Shown: positions 25,763 through 35,500 of the stretch, piece by piece | Position numbering within the stretch: the first letter of the stretch is position 1 | Layout: each line of letters opens with the position of its first letter | Assembly: GCF_014596745.1 (NCBI RefSeq) | Contig: NZ_JABTCF010000014.1 | Coordinates: 62,001 to 126,000, forward strand | Origin: Maribacter aquimaris | Lineage (GTDB): Bacteria > Bacteroidota > Bacteroidia > Flavobacteriales > Flavobacteriaceae | Direction: 5' to 3' | DNA: 64,000 bases | Program-made: the position numbers and the translations under genes | The notes under the pieces: model-generated | What the model saw: the letters and a program-made list of their open reading frames with translations, nothing else | Databases searched by the model: none | Told to the model about the DNA's origin: nothing

Positions 25763-27448
25763 TTAGTTGTTTTGCTGTAATTTTGCCCATGTATCACGCA
25801 ATCCCACAGTTCTATTAAAAACCAATTTTTCAGGAGTCGAATCCTTGTCTACACAGAAATAACCCAATCTTTGGAATTGCACACGGTCCTCCACTTTGGC
25901 GCTTTTTAAACTAGGCTCCAAATACCCTGTGATGACATTCAAAGAATCCGGGTTAACAAATTCCATAAAATCCTTGTCCTTATGGGTATCCGGACTTTCA
26001 TCCAAAAACAAGCGATCATATACCCGTACCTCGGCCTTTACTGCATGTTGTATTGAAACCCAATGCAAAGTCCCCTTTACTTTTCGTAAACTTTCCTCTG
26101 AACCACTTCCACTTTTACTTTTTGGATCATAGGTACATTGTATTTCGGTAATGTTTCCTTCTGCATCCTTGGTACAACTTTCCGCCTTTATGATGTAGGC
26201 ATTTTTCAAACGTACCTCACCACCGAGTTTTAATCTGAAAAATTTGCGATTGGCCTCTTCCCTAAAATCATTCTTCTCAATATAGATTTCCCGAGAGAAT
26301 GGAACTTGCCTTGATCCTGCCTTTTCATCTTCAGGATTGTTTTCAGCCTCCAACCATTCTTCCCCTCCTTCTGGGTAATTGGTGATAACCACCTTTATGG
26401 GATCTAAAACCCCCATCACCCTCGGGGCGATTTTGTTCAAATGCTCACGAACATGAAATTCCATCAAAGAAACATCAATTAAATTTTCCCTTTTTGCAAT
26501 ACCAATGGTATCCGCAAAATTTCGAATCGATTCCGGTGTATAACCTCTACGTCGCAAACCTGAAATGGTAGGCATACGGGGATCGTCCCAACCTTCAACG
26601 ACATCTTCCTCGACCAATTTCAATAATTTTCTTTTGCTAACTACCGTATGACTTAAATTTCTTCGCGCAAACTCCCGTTGTTTAGGTCGCACCTTATCGC
26701 TATCATAAACCTGATCCAAAAACCAATTATATAATTCACGATGGGGTAAAAATTCAAGGGTACACAAAGAGTGTGATACTTGTTCTATATAATCACTTTC
26801 CCCATGCGTCCAATCATACATTGGATAAATACACCAATCGGTATTTGTTCTATGATGGGCTTTATGCAAGATCCGGTACATAATGGGGTCGCGCATTAAC
26901 ATGTTCGACGACGCCATGTCTATTTTAGCTCGAAGCACATGGGTTCCTTCTTTAAAATCCCCCTTTTTCATGGCCTCGAACAACTCCATATTTTCCGCTA
27001 CAGTCCGATTTCTATAAGGACTAGGAGTTCCTGGTTCTGTAGGTGTACCCTTTTGCTCAGCCATTTCCTCAGAGGATTGACTATCTACATACGCCTTTCC
27101 CTTTTCAATCAACAACACCGCCCAATCGTACAACTGTTGGAAATAATCAGACGCATACCGTTCGGTATCCCAGTGGTATCCCAACCATTGCACATCCCTT
27201 TTTATGGCGTCAACAAATTCCTGCTCCTCCTTCACGGGATTGGTGTCATCAAACCTAAGATTGACCGGTGCATTATACCGTAAACCCAAGCCAAAATTGA
27301 GACAGATTGAACTAGCGTGTCCTATGTGTAAATACCCATTAGGCTCTGGTGGAAAACGAAATCGCAATTTATCCTTGGAAAAACCGTTATTAAGGTCCTC
27401 CTCTACAATATGTTCAATGAAATTCAATGATTTTGGAGCTTCACTCAT
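25763..27448 (-). CDS. glnS: Glutamine--tRNA ligase
   Basis: This 561-aa class I synthetase charges tRNA-Gln directly. Motifs: RFPPEPNGYLHIGHASSICLN (HIGH region), RFDDTNPVKEEQEFVDAI, CIYPMYDWTHGESDYIEQVSHSLCTLEF and the KMSKS-type VVSKRKL. The C-terminal beta-barrel anticodon-binding domains are complete. The protein is close in length to E. coli GlnRS, with no extra YqeY domain. I chose the ATG at 27448 (MSEAPKSLNFIEHIVEEDL): the 23-residue upstream extension is Cys-rich and overlaps the promoter box. Confidence 0.97.
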   Translation of the reverse strand: MSEAPKSLNFIEHIVEEDLNNGFSKDKLRFRFPPEPNGYLHIGHASSICLNFGLGLRYNAPVNLRFDDTNPVKEEQEFVDAIKRDVQWLGYHWDTERYASDYFQQLYDWAVLLIEKGKAYVDSQSSEEMAEQKGTPTEPGTPSPYRNRTVAENMELFEAMKKGDFKEGTHVLRAKIDMASSNMLMRDPIMYRILHKAHHRTNTDWCIYPMYDWTHGESDYIEQVSHSLCTLEFLPHRELYNWFLDQVYDSDKVRPKQREFARRNLSHTVVSKRKLLKLVEEDVVEGWDDPRMPTISGLRRRGYTPESIRNFADTIGIAKRENLIDVSLMEFHVREHLNKIAPRVMGVLDPIKVVITNYPEGGEEWLEAENNPEDEKAGSRQVPFSREIYIEKNDFREEANRKFFRLKLGGEVRLKNAYIIKAESCTKDAEGNITEIQCTYDPKSKSGSGSEESLRKVKGTLHWVSIQHAVKAEVRVYDRLFLDESPDTHKDKDFMEFVNPDSLNVITGYLEPSLKSAKVEDRVQFQRLGYFCVDKDSTPEKLVFNRTVGLRDTWAKLQQNN

Positions 27449-27468
27449 TTGATTTGTTTTAAGCAAAG

Positions 27469-27476
27469 CAAATGTA
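27469..27476 (-). promoter_or_regulatory. -7 promoter box of glnS
   Basis: The minus strand reads TACATTTG, 20 bases before the glnS start. No -33 TTG at the expected spacing. Confidence 0.5.
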
Positions 27477-27588
27477 GCAAAATTGCAGGGATTACAGCCT
27501 ATTAAATGGCCTAGCATACAAATAGGAGGATTTCACAACAGAAATACGATACAGCACAACAATAAATTTTTTAGGCTGTTAATAAGTT

Positions 27589-27597
27589 TAATATTTG
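27589..27597 (+). promoter_or_regulatory. Candidate promoter element upstream of sprC
   Basis: TAATATTTG, followed by TT, about 120 bases before the sprC start. It differs from TAnnTTTG by one extra spacer base. The same 11-mer, preceded by a CTG 13-14 bases upstream, occurs ahead of sprB at 32466, which is why I list it. Confidence 0.3.
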
Positions 27598-27716
27598 TTT
27601 TTGAATACTAACACAATAAAACGGAAATACAGCACACCCAACTGTAAATCTTTAAAAACGAACCCCAAATCAACCCTTTCAGACGGTAAACTATTGTTAT
27701 TTAAAAAGCACTACTT

Positions 27717-29972
27717 ATGAAACCTACATTAAATTACCATGTCCGTCTTTTTCTGATTGCATTTATGCTAATGGGTCTAAACACCATTTCGGCACAAATA
27801 CTAGTAAACGCCCCCGAGCCGGCCGATAATCCCAACTTGGCGGGTAACACAGCTTGGACCGCCATTTGCGCGGGAGTGGGTGGGTTCAATGAATATTATG
27901 TGAATATTTCATGGGCAGGCACCGCGAACAGTGGCAACGAGTTCATTCTAGAACTCTCTGATGCCAGTGGGAATTTCAGCAATCCAGTGGAATTGCTACG
28001 TGTCGGTGACCAAAACAGTAACTCCTCAAAAGAGTTCAGTGCTGCATTTTCAATACCCACAGATACGCGGGGACAAGGATATACCATGCGGGTCAAATCA
28101 ACCGATCCCGAATATACGAGCAGTGCATCGTCACCATATCATATGTATTATATGGATGTTACCACCAACATAAACATCAGTGCCGATGGTAGTGGAGTCC
28201 CTCCCGGAATGGTTTGTTCCACAGGGCCTATAACCTTACAGGTTGACAATGTTTCCAATCCAGAAACCTATCAGTATATTTGGTATATGAGTGGTACCCC
28301 AATTACTGGGGAAACCGGTCACACCCTGAACGTATCAACTTCAGGAATGTATTATGCCCTTATCGATTATGGTAATGTATGCTCTGGTTCCGGTAATACC
28401 GATTCCAATATCGTGGATGTAACCATTGGATCAGGTGGTCAAGGTATATTTATAAACCCTCCAACCAATACTATTCTTTGTGCAGGGGAAACCGAAACCT
28501 TAAGCATTAATACAACCGATCCATCATGGAGCTATATTTGGTTTAAGGATGGTGTCCAGATTCCCGGAGCTACCGCATCCTCCTATATCGTGGATGCAAG
28601 TAGTGCTGATTTTGAAGGCGACTATCAAGTGGAAATATCAGCAAGTGCCATATGTAATGAAAGATCTGCTGCCATTACCATGTCAAATGCGGATGAATTT
28701 ACCGTGACCAGGGACAATGCTGAAAATATGGTCTTATTACCTACACAGACCAAAAACCTAAACATTATAACGACAGCCATTTCACCAACCTATAAATGGT
28801 TTAGAAACGGTTCGGAAATATCAGGTGAAACCAGCAACAGCCTAAATGTTACCCAAGAAGGCAGCTATTATGCCGAGATTACCCAAGGTGGGGGAACATG
28901 TCCAGGTACGATCAAAAATTCGGAAACAACCACGGTTGTCGTACCCGACTCCTTTGAGTTGATTACGGATTATGCCGCTGCATATACTGCCTGTGAAACG
29001 ACCAATATCGTACTTCAAGTAGAGACTATCAATGCCGTATTATCAGATGCCAGTACTATCGATGTAACCTCCGATATTGCCACCGACTTTTCATTTCAAT
29101 GGAAATTGAATGGCACCGATGTTTCCGGGGCAACAAGTAATTCAATCAGCTTAACCGATACCACTGAAAATGGGGACTACACCCTTGAAGGTGTTATTGG
29201 TTCCTATAACGCCACAAGCAATAGCTTAAACGTTCAATTGCTTACCTCAGAAACATTGAACATCCAAAGTACAAGTACGGTGTATTGCAGTGCTTCCGAC
29301 ATAGTTACCTTAAGCACCCCAACAGACCTATCAGGGGAAACCTTTGAATGGCAAAAAGATGGTGTAACCGTAAATACCACAGATAGTGCTTTTGATATAG
29401 ATGCCATAGGTACATACCGTTTGGTTTTAAATAAAAATGGTTGCTCCTTGACATCGAACGAAATCACCATACAACCTTTGGATGAATCCTTGATCACCTT
29501 GGACCCCTCATCCGATGTGGTTTTACCGGAAGGGACTTCAAGAACAATCAGTGCAAGTGGAGGTACCGCCTATCGTTGGTTCGATGCTTCCAACAATGAG
29601 ATCAGTACCACTTCTTCACTTAATGTTAGCGAAGCAGGTACTTACACGCTTATCGCAAATATTGATAATTGTGAAATATTTCGAGAAATAAACGTTACCC
29701 TATTAGATACCTTTAAGATACCCAATGTTATCAGTGTTAATGGAGATGGTATCAACGACCAATGGGTCCTGCCTAATTCATATTCGAATAAGGCCGATGT
29801 TAATGTGATCATTTACAATGAAAAAGGAGAGGAACTATTGAATGAATATGATTATAAAAATTCATGGCCATCCTCATCCCAAGCGTTTCCAAAGCAGAAC
29901 ATGGTATTTTATTATAAGATACGGAATGCCCAAGGAATCCTGAAACAAGGTACAATAACTGTAATTAGATAA
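27717..29972 (+). CDS. sprC: SprC-like secreted protein with Ig-like repeats and type B T9SS C-terminal domain
   Basis: This 751-aa exported protein has a signal peptide (about 1-26, ending TISAQ). Several Ig-like/PKD-type modules of roughly 80-90 aa follow (recurring pattern YxWxxNGxxIxGxT...GxYxxxI). The gliding-motility-associated (type B) C-terminal sorting domain covers about 663-751 (FKIPNVISVNGDGINDQW ... TITVIR). It is therefore a type IX secretion cargo delivered to the cell surface. Position as the first gene of a four-gene set followed by sprD, sprB and sprF matches F. johnsoniae sprC, where mutants have partial gliding defects. sprD follows after 9 bases. Confidence 0.82.
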   Translation: MKPTLNYHVRLFLIAFMLMGLNTISAQILVNAPEPADNPNLAGNTAWTAICAGVGGFNEYYVNISWAGTANSGNEFILELSDASGNFSNPVELLRVGDQNSNSSKEFSAAFSIPTDTRGQGYTMRVKSTDPEYTSSASSPYHMYYMDVTTNINISADGSGVPPGMVCSTGPITLQVDNVSNPETYQYIWYMSGTPITGETGHTLNVSTSGMYYALIDYGNVCSGSGNTDSNIVDVTIGSGGQGIFINPPTNTILCAGETETLSINTTDPSWSYIWFKDGVQIPGATASSYIVDASSADFEGDYQVEISASAICNERSAAITMSNADEFTVTRDNAENMVLLPTQTKNLNIITTAISPTYKWFRNGSEISGETSNSLNVTQEGSYYAEITQGGGTCPGTIKNSETTTVVVPDSFELITDYAAAYTACETTNIVLQVETINAVLSDASTIDVTSDIATDFSFQWKLNGTDVSGATSNSISLTDTTENGDYTLEGVIGSYNATSNSLNVQLLTSETLNIQSTSTVYCSASDIVTLSTPTDLSGETFEWQKDGVTVNTTDSAFDIDAIGTYRLVLNKNGCSLTSNEITIQPLDESLITLDPSSDVVLPEGTSRTISASGGTAYRWFDASNNEISTTSSLNVSEAGTYTLIANIDNCEIFREINVTLLDTFKIPNVISVNGDGINDQWVLPNSYSNKADVNVIIYNEKGEELLNEYDYKNSWPSSSQAFPKQNMVFYYKIRNAQGILKQGTITVIR

Positions 29973-29981
29973 ACTAATACA

Positions 29982-32117
29982 ATGTTTAAGAATAGATTTT
30001 TATTTATACTCATGCTTATTACGGCGCTGACCCAAGTCAATGCCCAAGAAGACTCACCATTTGTTACCTATGATGTGCCTTCCCAAAACTTGTTGAAGTA
30101 TAACCGATTCTTGATCAACCCAACGTTTTCAACGGTTCGGGAAGATGTTTCGTATATAAATCTATTACATAGAAACCAATCGGTACAATTTGATGATAAC
30201 AACCAGAATTACTTCTTAAGTTATAGTGGTAGAATCAGTGATAGGACAGGTCTAGGTTTAAGTCTCTATTCCCAACGGGAAGGTACCGTATCCAACTTTG
30301 GTGTTTTGGCCAATTATGCCTATGGCGTTAAATTAAGTGATAAAAGTAATTTTACTTTCGGTGCCAACGTATCCTATTACAATAGTGGTTTCGACCAAAA
30401 TCGTGTGACCACGGTTGAGGAGGATCCCTTCCTTGCAGGTCTTCAAGATAGTAATCTTCTTTCATTTCAACCCGGTTTCAATATCTCGTATGGTAAGTTC
30501 GATTTCGGCCTTTTTGCCGAAAACCTATTCGATTATAATCTAAAAACCAGTGAATCGGTCACTGAATTTAAAGACAAGACCTTTTCTGGACACGTACAAT
30601 ACACCCACGAATTTGAAAATGCCTCCGGTATTCTTGAAAGCGGTCGGTTAATGCCGTTGGCACGTGCCCGTAAAGTTGGTGAGGATGATGTCGTTTTAGG
30701 GGGTAGTCTCATACTTGACCTTCCAAAAATCGGTTGGGTCCAAGGAGGCTATGACAGTTTTTATGGAGCTTCAGCAGGGGTTGGTTTCAACTTAAGTAAA
30801 CGTCTTTCCTTAGGTTACACCATGGAAAAAGGGTTATCCAGTAATTTTGATAACTTTGGTGTTACCCATGAGATTTCATTTGCATATTCCTTTACCCCTA
30901 ATTTGACCGAAGACCGTGTACTACTTGAAAAAGATAATGATCTGGTAGATGCCGATGAACCCATTCGCGAAGATGCCATGGCCAGTTCCGATGATCTGGA
31001 AGACCTTAAAAGAAAGCTAGCGGAAAACGATGCTATCATCGAAGAACTGATGTTTAGGCAAGATTCCTTGGAGGCCAATCGTAAGGCAGACCTTCAAAAA
31101 AGGTTTGAGATGGTTATGCGCATGGTAAGAAATGAAACGAATGGTACACGACCCGACCTGGAAGAAAAGGCTAAAACAATGTTTCTTGGGGGTAAACCTC
31201 CTGTTGCCCTTGCGGATAACAACACAAGTAATGATGGTCGAAAACCATCGGGTAATCCAGGATATACCAATCAGTCTTCTAATGGACCAAAAGCTATCGA
31301 AAATCCCGTTTTTGAAACAACAACACCTTCTGATAGGGTGAAGGATGCCGTGGCAACAACTAACTCTGGTTATACGACCAAACCTGAAACTACAAGGGAT
31401 AGGGTACAACACGATTCTCCCACACACAACGAAGTACAACATACCATTAAAAGTCGCAAGTTTCGTGATTTAGAAGGTGTTGCAGATGGTTATTACGTAG
31501 TCGCCAATGTTTACAAAGGCGGTGTATACATGAACAGGTTCATTGAAAATCTTGAACAAAAAGGCCTATCAGCAGATTATATTGACAATCCCAATAACGG
31601 ACTTAAGTATGTTTATTTAGAACGTTACGATACTTGGCAAGAAGCTGTAGCAGCCCATAACAGCAATATTGATGGTAAATATGATGGGGCAACATGGATC
31701 ATGAATGTAGACAATCGCTACACCAATGAAGCCTATGCCGAAAATTCAAACAAAATTAAAGAGCGATCTTCAAAATACAACACAGATTTACTACAAAAGA
31801 ATGTCATTGTTAAGGACAAGGTTGCCGCCAATAACCTTGAGCTAAAAACCCAAATCATCCAGGGTATTGATTCCGGTTATTATTTGATTGCCAACGTTTT
31901 TGCCAATCCGAACAATGCCAAACGATTTGTGAAACTATTGAACTCTTACGGATTGCATGCCAGTTATTTCATCAATCCAGAAAACAACTATAGGTATGTT
32001 TATTTAAAGAAACACCAGTCTTGGAACAACGCACTTATTTCGTACTATACGAAACTGAATGATTCCTATGATGACCAAATGTGGATTATGCGGGTTACCC
32101 CAAATCAAATAGCATAA
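29982..32117 (+). CDS. sprD: SprD-like PorP/SprF family outer-membrane protein with two SPOR-like domains
   Basis: This 711-aa protein has a signal peptide (about 1-21, ending VNAQ) and a PorP/SprF-type beta-barrel region at about 25-310 (FLINPTFSTVREDVSYINLLHRNQ; GLGLSLYSQREG). A short coiled coil follows at about 335-385 (DDLEDLKRKLAENDAIIEEL), then a Thr/Ser/Asn-rich linker, then two SPOR-like domains at about 499-575 (GYYVVANVYKGG...) and 628-705 (GYYLIANVFANPNN...). The combination suggests an outer-membrane partner of T9SS cargo that also reaches peptidoglycan or another periplasmic component. Cluster position matches sprD. The SPOR-like modules closely resemble that of the PorE-like protein at 5754-8228. 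Confidence 0.82.
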   Translation: MFKNRFLFILMLITALTQVNAQEDSPFVTYDVPSQNLLKYNRFLINPTFSTVREDVSYINLLHRNQSVQFDDNNQNYFLSYSGRISDRTGLGLSLYSQREGTVSNFGVLANYAYGVKLSDKSNFTFGANVSYYNSGFDQNRVTTVEEDPFLAGLQDSNLLSFQPGFNISYGKFDFGLFAENLFDYNLKTSESVTEFKDKTFSGHVQYTHEFENASGILESGRLMPLARARKVGEDDVVLGGSLILDLPKIGWVQGGYDSFYGASAGVGFNLSKRLSLGYTMEKGLSSNFDNFGVTHEISFAYSFTPNLTEDRVLLEKDNDLVDADEPIREDAMASSDDLEDLKRKLAENDAIIEELMFRQDSLEANRKADLQKRFEMVMRMVRNETNGTRPDLEEKAKTMFLGGKPPVALADNNTSNDGRKPSGNPGYTNQSSNGPKAIENPVFETTTPSDRVKDAVATTNSGYTTKPETTRDRVQHDSPTHNEVQHTIKSRKFRDLEGVADGYYVVANVYKGGVYMNRFIENLEQKGLSADYIDNPNNGLKYVYLERYDTWQEAVAAHNSNIDGKYDGATWIMNVDNRYTNEAYAENSNKIKERSSKYNTDLLQKNVIVKDKVAANNLELKTQIIQGIDSGYYLIANVFANPNNAKRFVKLLNSYGLHASYFINPENNYRYVYLKKHQSWNNALISYYTKLNDSYDDQMWIMRVTPNQIA

Positions 32118-32246
32118 ACCAAACGGTCCTTTTACAAAAAATATCCCATTATACCCATCGCAGACTAGGTGTTGGTTTTTTTAAAAACCCACCTGTTTCA
32201 TAACCCTATTTTTGGAGGTACATTAACATTATAAATTTCAATATTA

Positions 32247-32277
32247 ATCATCCTTAGTAAAAAGGATGATTTTTTTT
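32247..32277 (+). terminator. Rho-independent terminator between sprD and sprB
   Basis: A 9-bp perfect stem (ATCATCCTT with AAGGATGAT) around a 6-base loop, followed by seven T residues. It should reduce read-through from sprCD into sprBF. Confidence 0.85.
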
Positions 32278-32465
32278 ATGGCCGTTAATCACCATGGAAC
32301 GTCCTCTTTCCAATTCCTTTAAACCCAATTCCAAAGCTTTTCCTACAACAATCGATTTGCTCCAAAATAGGTTGTAATCCAGAGGGACAAACCGCATGTA
32401 TACAACGTTTCACAACATAAAACCGACGAACTACAACATTAAATTTCCTCACTGATTTTAATAGG

Positions 32466-32474
32466 TAATATTTG
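32466..32474 (+). promoter_or_regulatory. Candidate promoter element upstream of sprB
   Basis: TAATATTTG followed by TT, the same word as upstream of sprC (27589). It lies after the terminator and 101 bases before the sprB ATG. The spacing is TA-N3-TTTG rather than TA-N2-TTTG, and no -33 TTG is seen. Confidence 0.35.
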
Positions 32475-32574
32475 TTAATGGTAGTTCTTGGAATGTTCGT
32501 ATTTCGAGACTGTCTAAAACAATCAATACAGAGATTGAATCAAACAAACTGTTAAAACCAAACTTTCTGACCCA

Positions 32575-35500
32575 ATGGAAATTAAGTCGCCCAAAATACA
32601 TGTATTAGCTTGTTTTCTCTTTTTAGGTGTTCTTTCATCCTTCTCCCAAGTTAAAAACGACTTTGATGTACGTTATGAGGCAGATATTCGTGGTGAAATC
32701 ACCTTTGTCGGCAATAACATTGTCAACCGTCAAGTTGATCCCCATTGGGAAGGTGCATACGAAAGATGGGGATGGTGGTGGATATGGAATCCGCGCGCCA
32801 ATTGGGTCTCAGACGTAGTAAGTCCGAACACCCCTTACAACTCAACCGGTAATTCATCCGAGTCGAACGATGTCCTCAATATGCAATATATTGATATTGA
32901 CAGTGATCCCGGCACATTCAGTTCCAGTAGTGCTACCTTGGACATTCCTGATGTAGATTGCTCCTTGGTCCGGTATGCCGGTCTGTATTGGTCAGCCGTT
33001 TATGTCAATTCAGATCGAAGTAATATTGATAATATAAAATTCCAAGTACCAGGGGGTACCTATCAAGATATCACCGCCGATGAAATTCTTTTTGATGGTG
33101 ATGGTGATCCTGATTTCGGTTATTATAGTCCGTATGCCTGCTACAAGGATGTAACCTCCATTGTTTCGGGGCTTTCCAATCCCAATGGGGAATATTTCGT
33201 GGCCGACGTACTCGCTAGTTCTGGAAGTAGTATTTCGGGTGGCGTTTCCGGTGGATGGAACTTGGTGATCGTCTATGAAAACCCCAACCTTCCTGGTAGT
33301 AAATTCATAACCACTTTTGATGGGTATGCCGGTATTGCCTCTGCAGCTCCGGATGTAGATATTCCCATCAGTGGTTTTACAACCCTGCCTGCGCCCTTCA
33401 ATGTAAATGCCAATATTGGTATCGCTGCCCTGGAAGGTGATAATCGAATTCGTGGTGATGGACTTGAAATCAACGCAAATGGTTCTTTTAGCGCTCTTTA
33501 TAGCACACAGAATCCAGCTAATAACTTCTTCAATTCGAACATTACTATTGATCCGGATATTGTAACCACCCGAAATCCGAACAGTGTAAATACCTTGGGA
33601 TGGGATGTAGATCTGTTCCCGGTGACCAACCGACCTAACAATAATGTTATTCCAAACGATGCTACAAGTGCTATACTAAGACTTAGTTCTACCCAAGATA
33701 AATACGATGTGTTCTTCACGTCATTCGATGTAGAGATCATAGAACCAAAAATCGTATTGGAAAAAAAGGTGAAAACCCCTGGTGGGGATGACATTACCGG
33801 GCAAGGTGTACATCTTGGCCAAATCCTCGACTATGAGCTTACCTTCCAGAATATCGGAAATGATGATGTAGACGGCTATATCATAAGGGATGTACTCCCC
33901 GTAAACGTTGCTCCACCTAATGGCATTGATTTCACAGATTCAGATTTCGTACTGCCTTCAGGGGTAACCTATTCTTATGACATTGCTTCCCATACCATAG
34001 AATTTTCCATTCCAAATGCCCTGGTAAAACAGGGACTTACCCCGTATTCCATTCGAATGCGCGTACAGGTAGCCGAAAACTGTTTTGATTTTGTTGATGC
34101 TTGTTCCGATCTAATCCAAAACTTAGCATACTCTACCTACCACGGTATTCAGAACGCCGCCCAAGTTACCGATGATCCCAGTGTCACGGATTTCGATGCA
34201 TGTGGATTCGTTGTCCCTGGGGCAACGAACTTTTTATTGGACGACCTTTCTGACTGTAACTTTTCCCGTACCGTAGAACTCTGTGGTACCGAAGCTATAT
34301 TGGATGCCGGTGATAATTTTGATGGTTACGTATGGGTAAGGGACGATAATGGCAATAACCTGTTCGATTCGACCGACACCGTAATTACCGATGGTGATCC
34401 CGATAACGACCCTAGTACCATGTCGGTAACCGAGGTTGGAACGTATATTGTAGACAAAATAGCCACCGATCCATGTAAGGGTTTTAAAGAAATAATCACC
34501 GTGGTACCTTATGGTTCAGGAACCATTCCCAACCCTGTCATAGAATATTTCAATTCCGTAAACAGTGATACCGATCCTTCCAATGACCTGGCCGGGGAAA
34601 TAGTACAATGTAGTGTTGATAATGACCTTCTTCCCAAATTATTCCTTTGTGGGATAGGGGATACACGCCAAATCCAGGTAAACATACTCGATGCCCAGAG
34701 CATTGTATGGGAAAAATTGGATGAGGGCAGTTGTGACGCCACCGGGGATGATTGTGCAAACAAAAACCTCACCTGTACTTGGAGCCCTGAAGGAACAGGG
34801 AATAATTATCTCGTATCGAGTGAAGGAAAATATAGATTATCGGTTACCTATCAGAATGGATGTACCAGTCGTTTTTACTTCAATGTATTCCAAAATACAT
34901 TGGACATAGCCTATGACTATAACGATATCATATGTACTACACCCGGTAATATAACCATCACCAATTTAGGTGCCGGTTACGGTTACCAATTGGTTGATGA
35001 TGCAACGGGTAATATCATAACCCCTTTTAGTGCCAACAATGGACCTAGTTTCGATTTTGGAACTGGCGAAAATGGGGCTTATAGGGTACAGGTAACACAA
35101 TTGGACAATGCCGGAAACCCTATTGACGATGCATGTATTTTTGAAACACCGGTTATTGGGATTGTTGAAAGGGATGTACAATACGAAGTTGAGGTAACCC
35201 CTGCAAACTGTACCGTTTTAGGTACAGCCACAATTCGAGTGACCAATGCCGATGCCAATTATGAATATGAAATTCGATTGGATGATGGTACTAACGGAGG
35301 CCAAGGTACTTTGGTTGACAGTGAATCTGCCCAGACCAATAACAACTTTACGTTTAACGGTCTTAATCCAGGCAATTATATCGCCGTAGTACGCACGGAT
35401 GACGGGTGTAATTATAGTGAGCAAATCACGATTATCGATGAAAATGATCTGGACTTGGATGCCCGGGTACTACAAGCCATTACCTGTGATCCAGGAACCA

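Larger units (their letters stand above)
32118..32574 (+). other. sprD-sprB intergenic region and sprB leader
   Basis: A 457-base gap. It contains a bulged hairpin at 32167-32194 (AGGTG-TT-GGTTTTT ... AAAAACC-CACCT) without a T-run, a strong terminator at 32247-32277, and a TAATATTTG box at 32466 with about 100 bases of leader before sprB. I see no ORF. Confidence 0.6.

Noticed and set aside
30650-30675. GGCACGTGCC palindrome in sprD as another parS candidate
   Set aside because: Only the CACGTG core is shared; the flanking TGTT/AACA arms are missing.
32118-32574. Riboswitch or structured leader for sprB
   Set aside because: Apart from two hairpins I see none of the conserved cores of known riboswitch classes; the region is better explained as terminator plus promoter.
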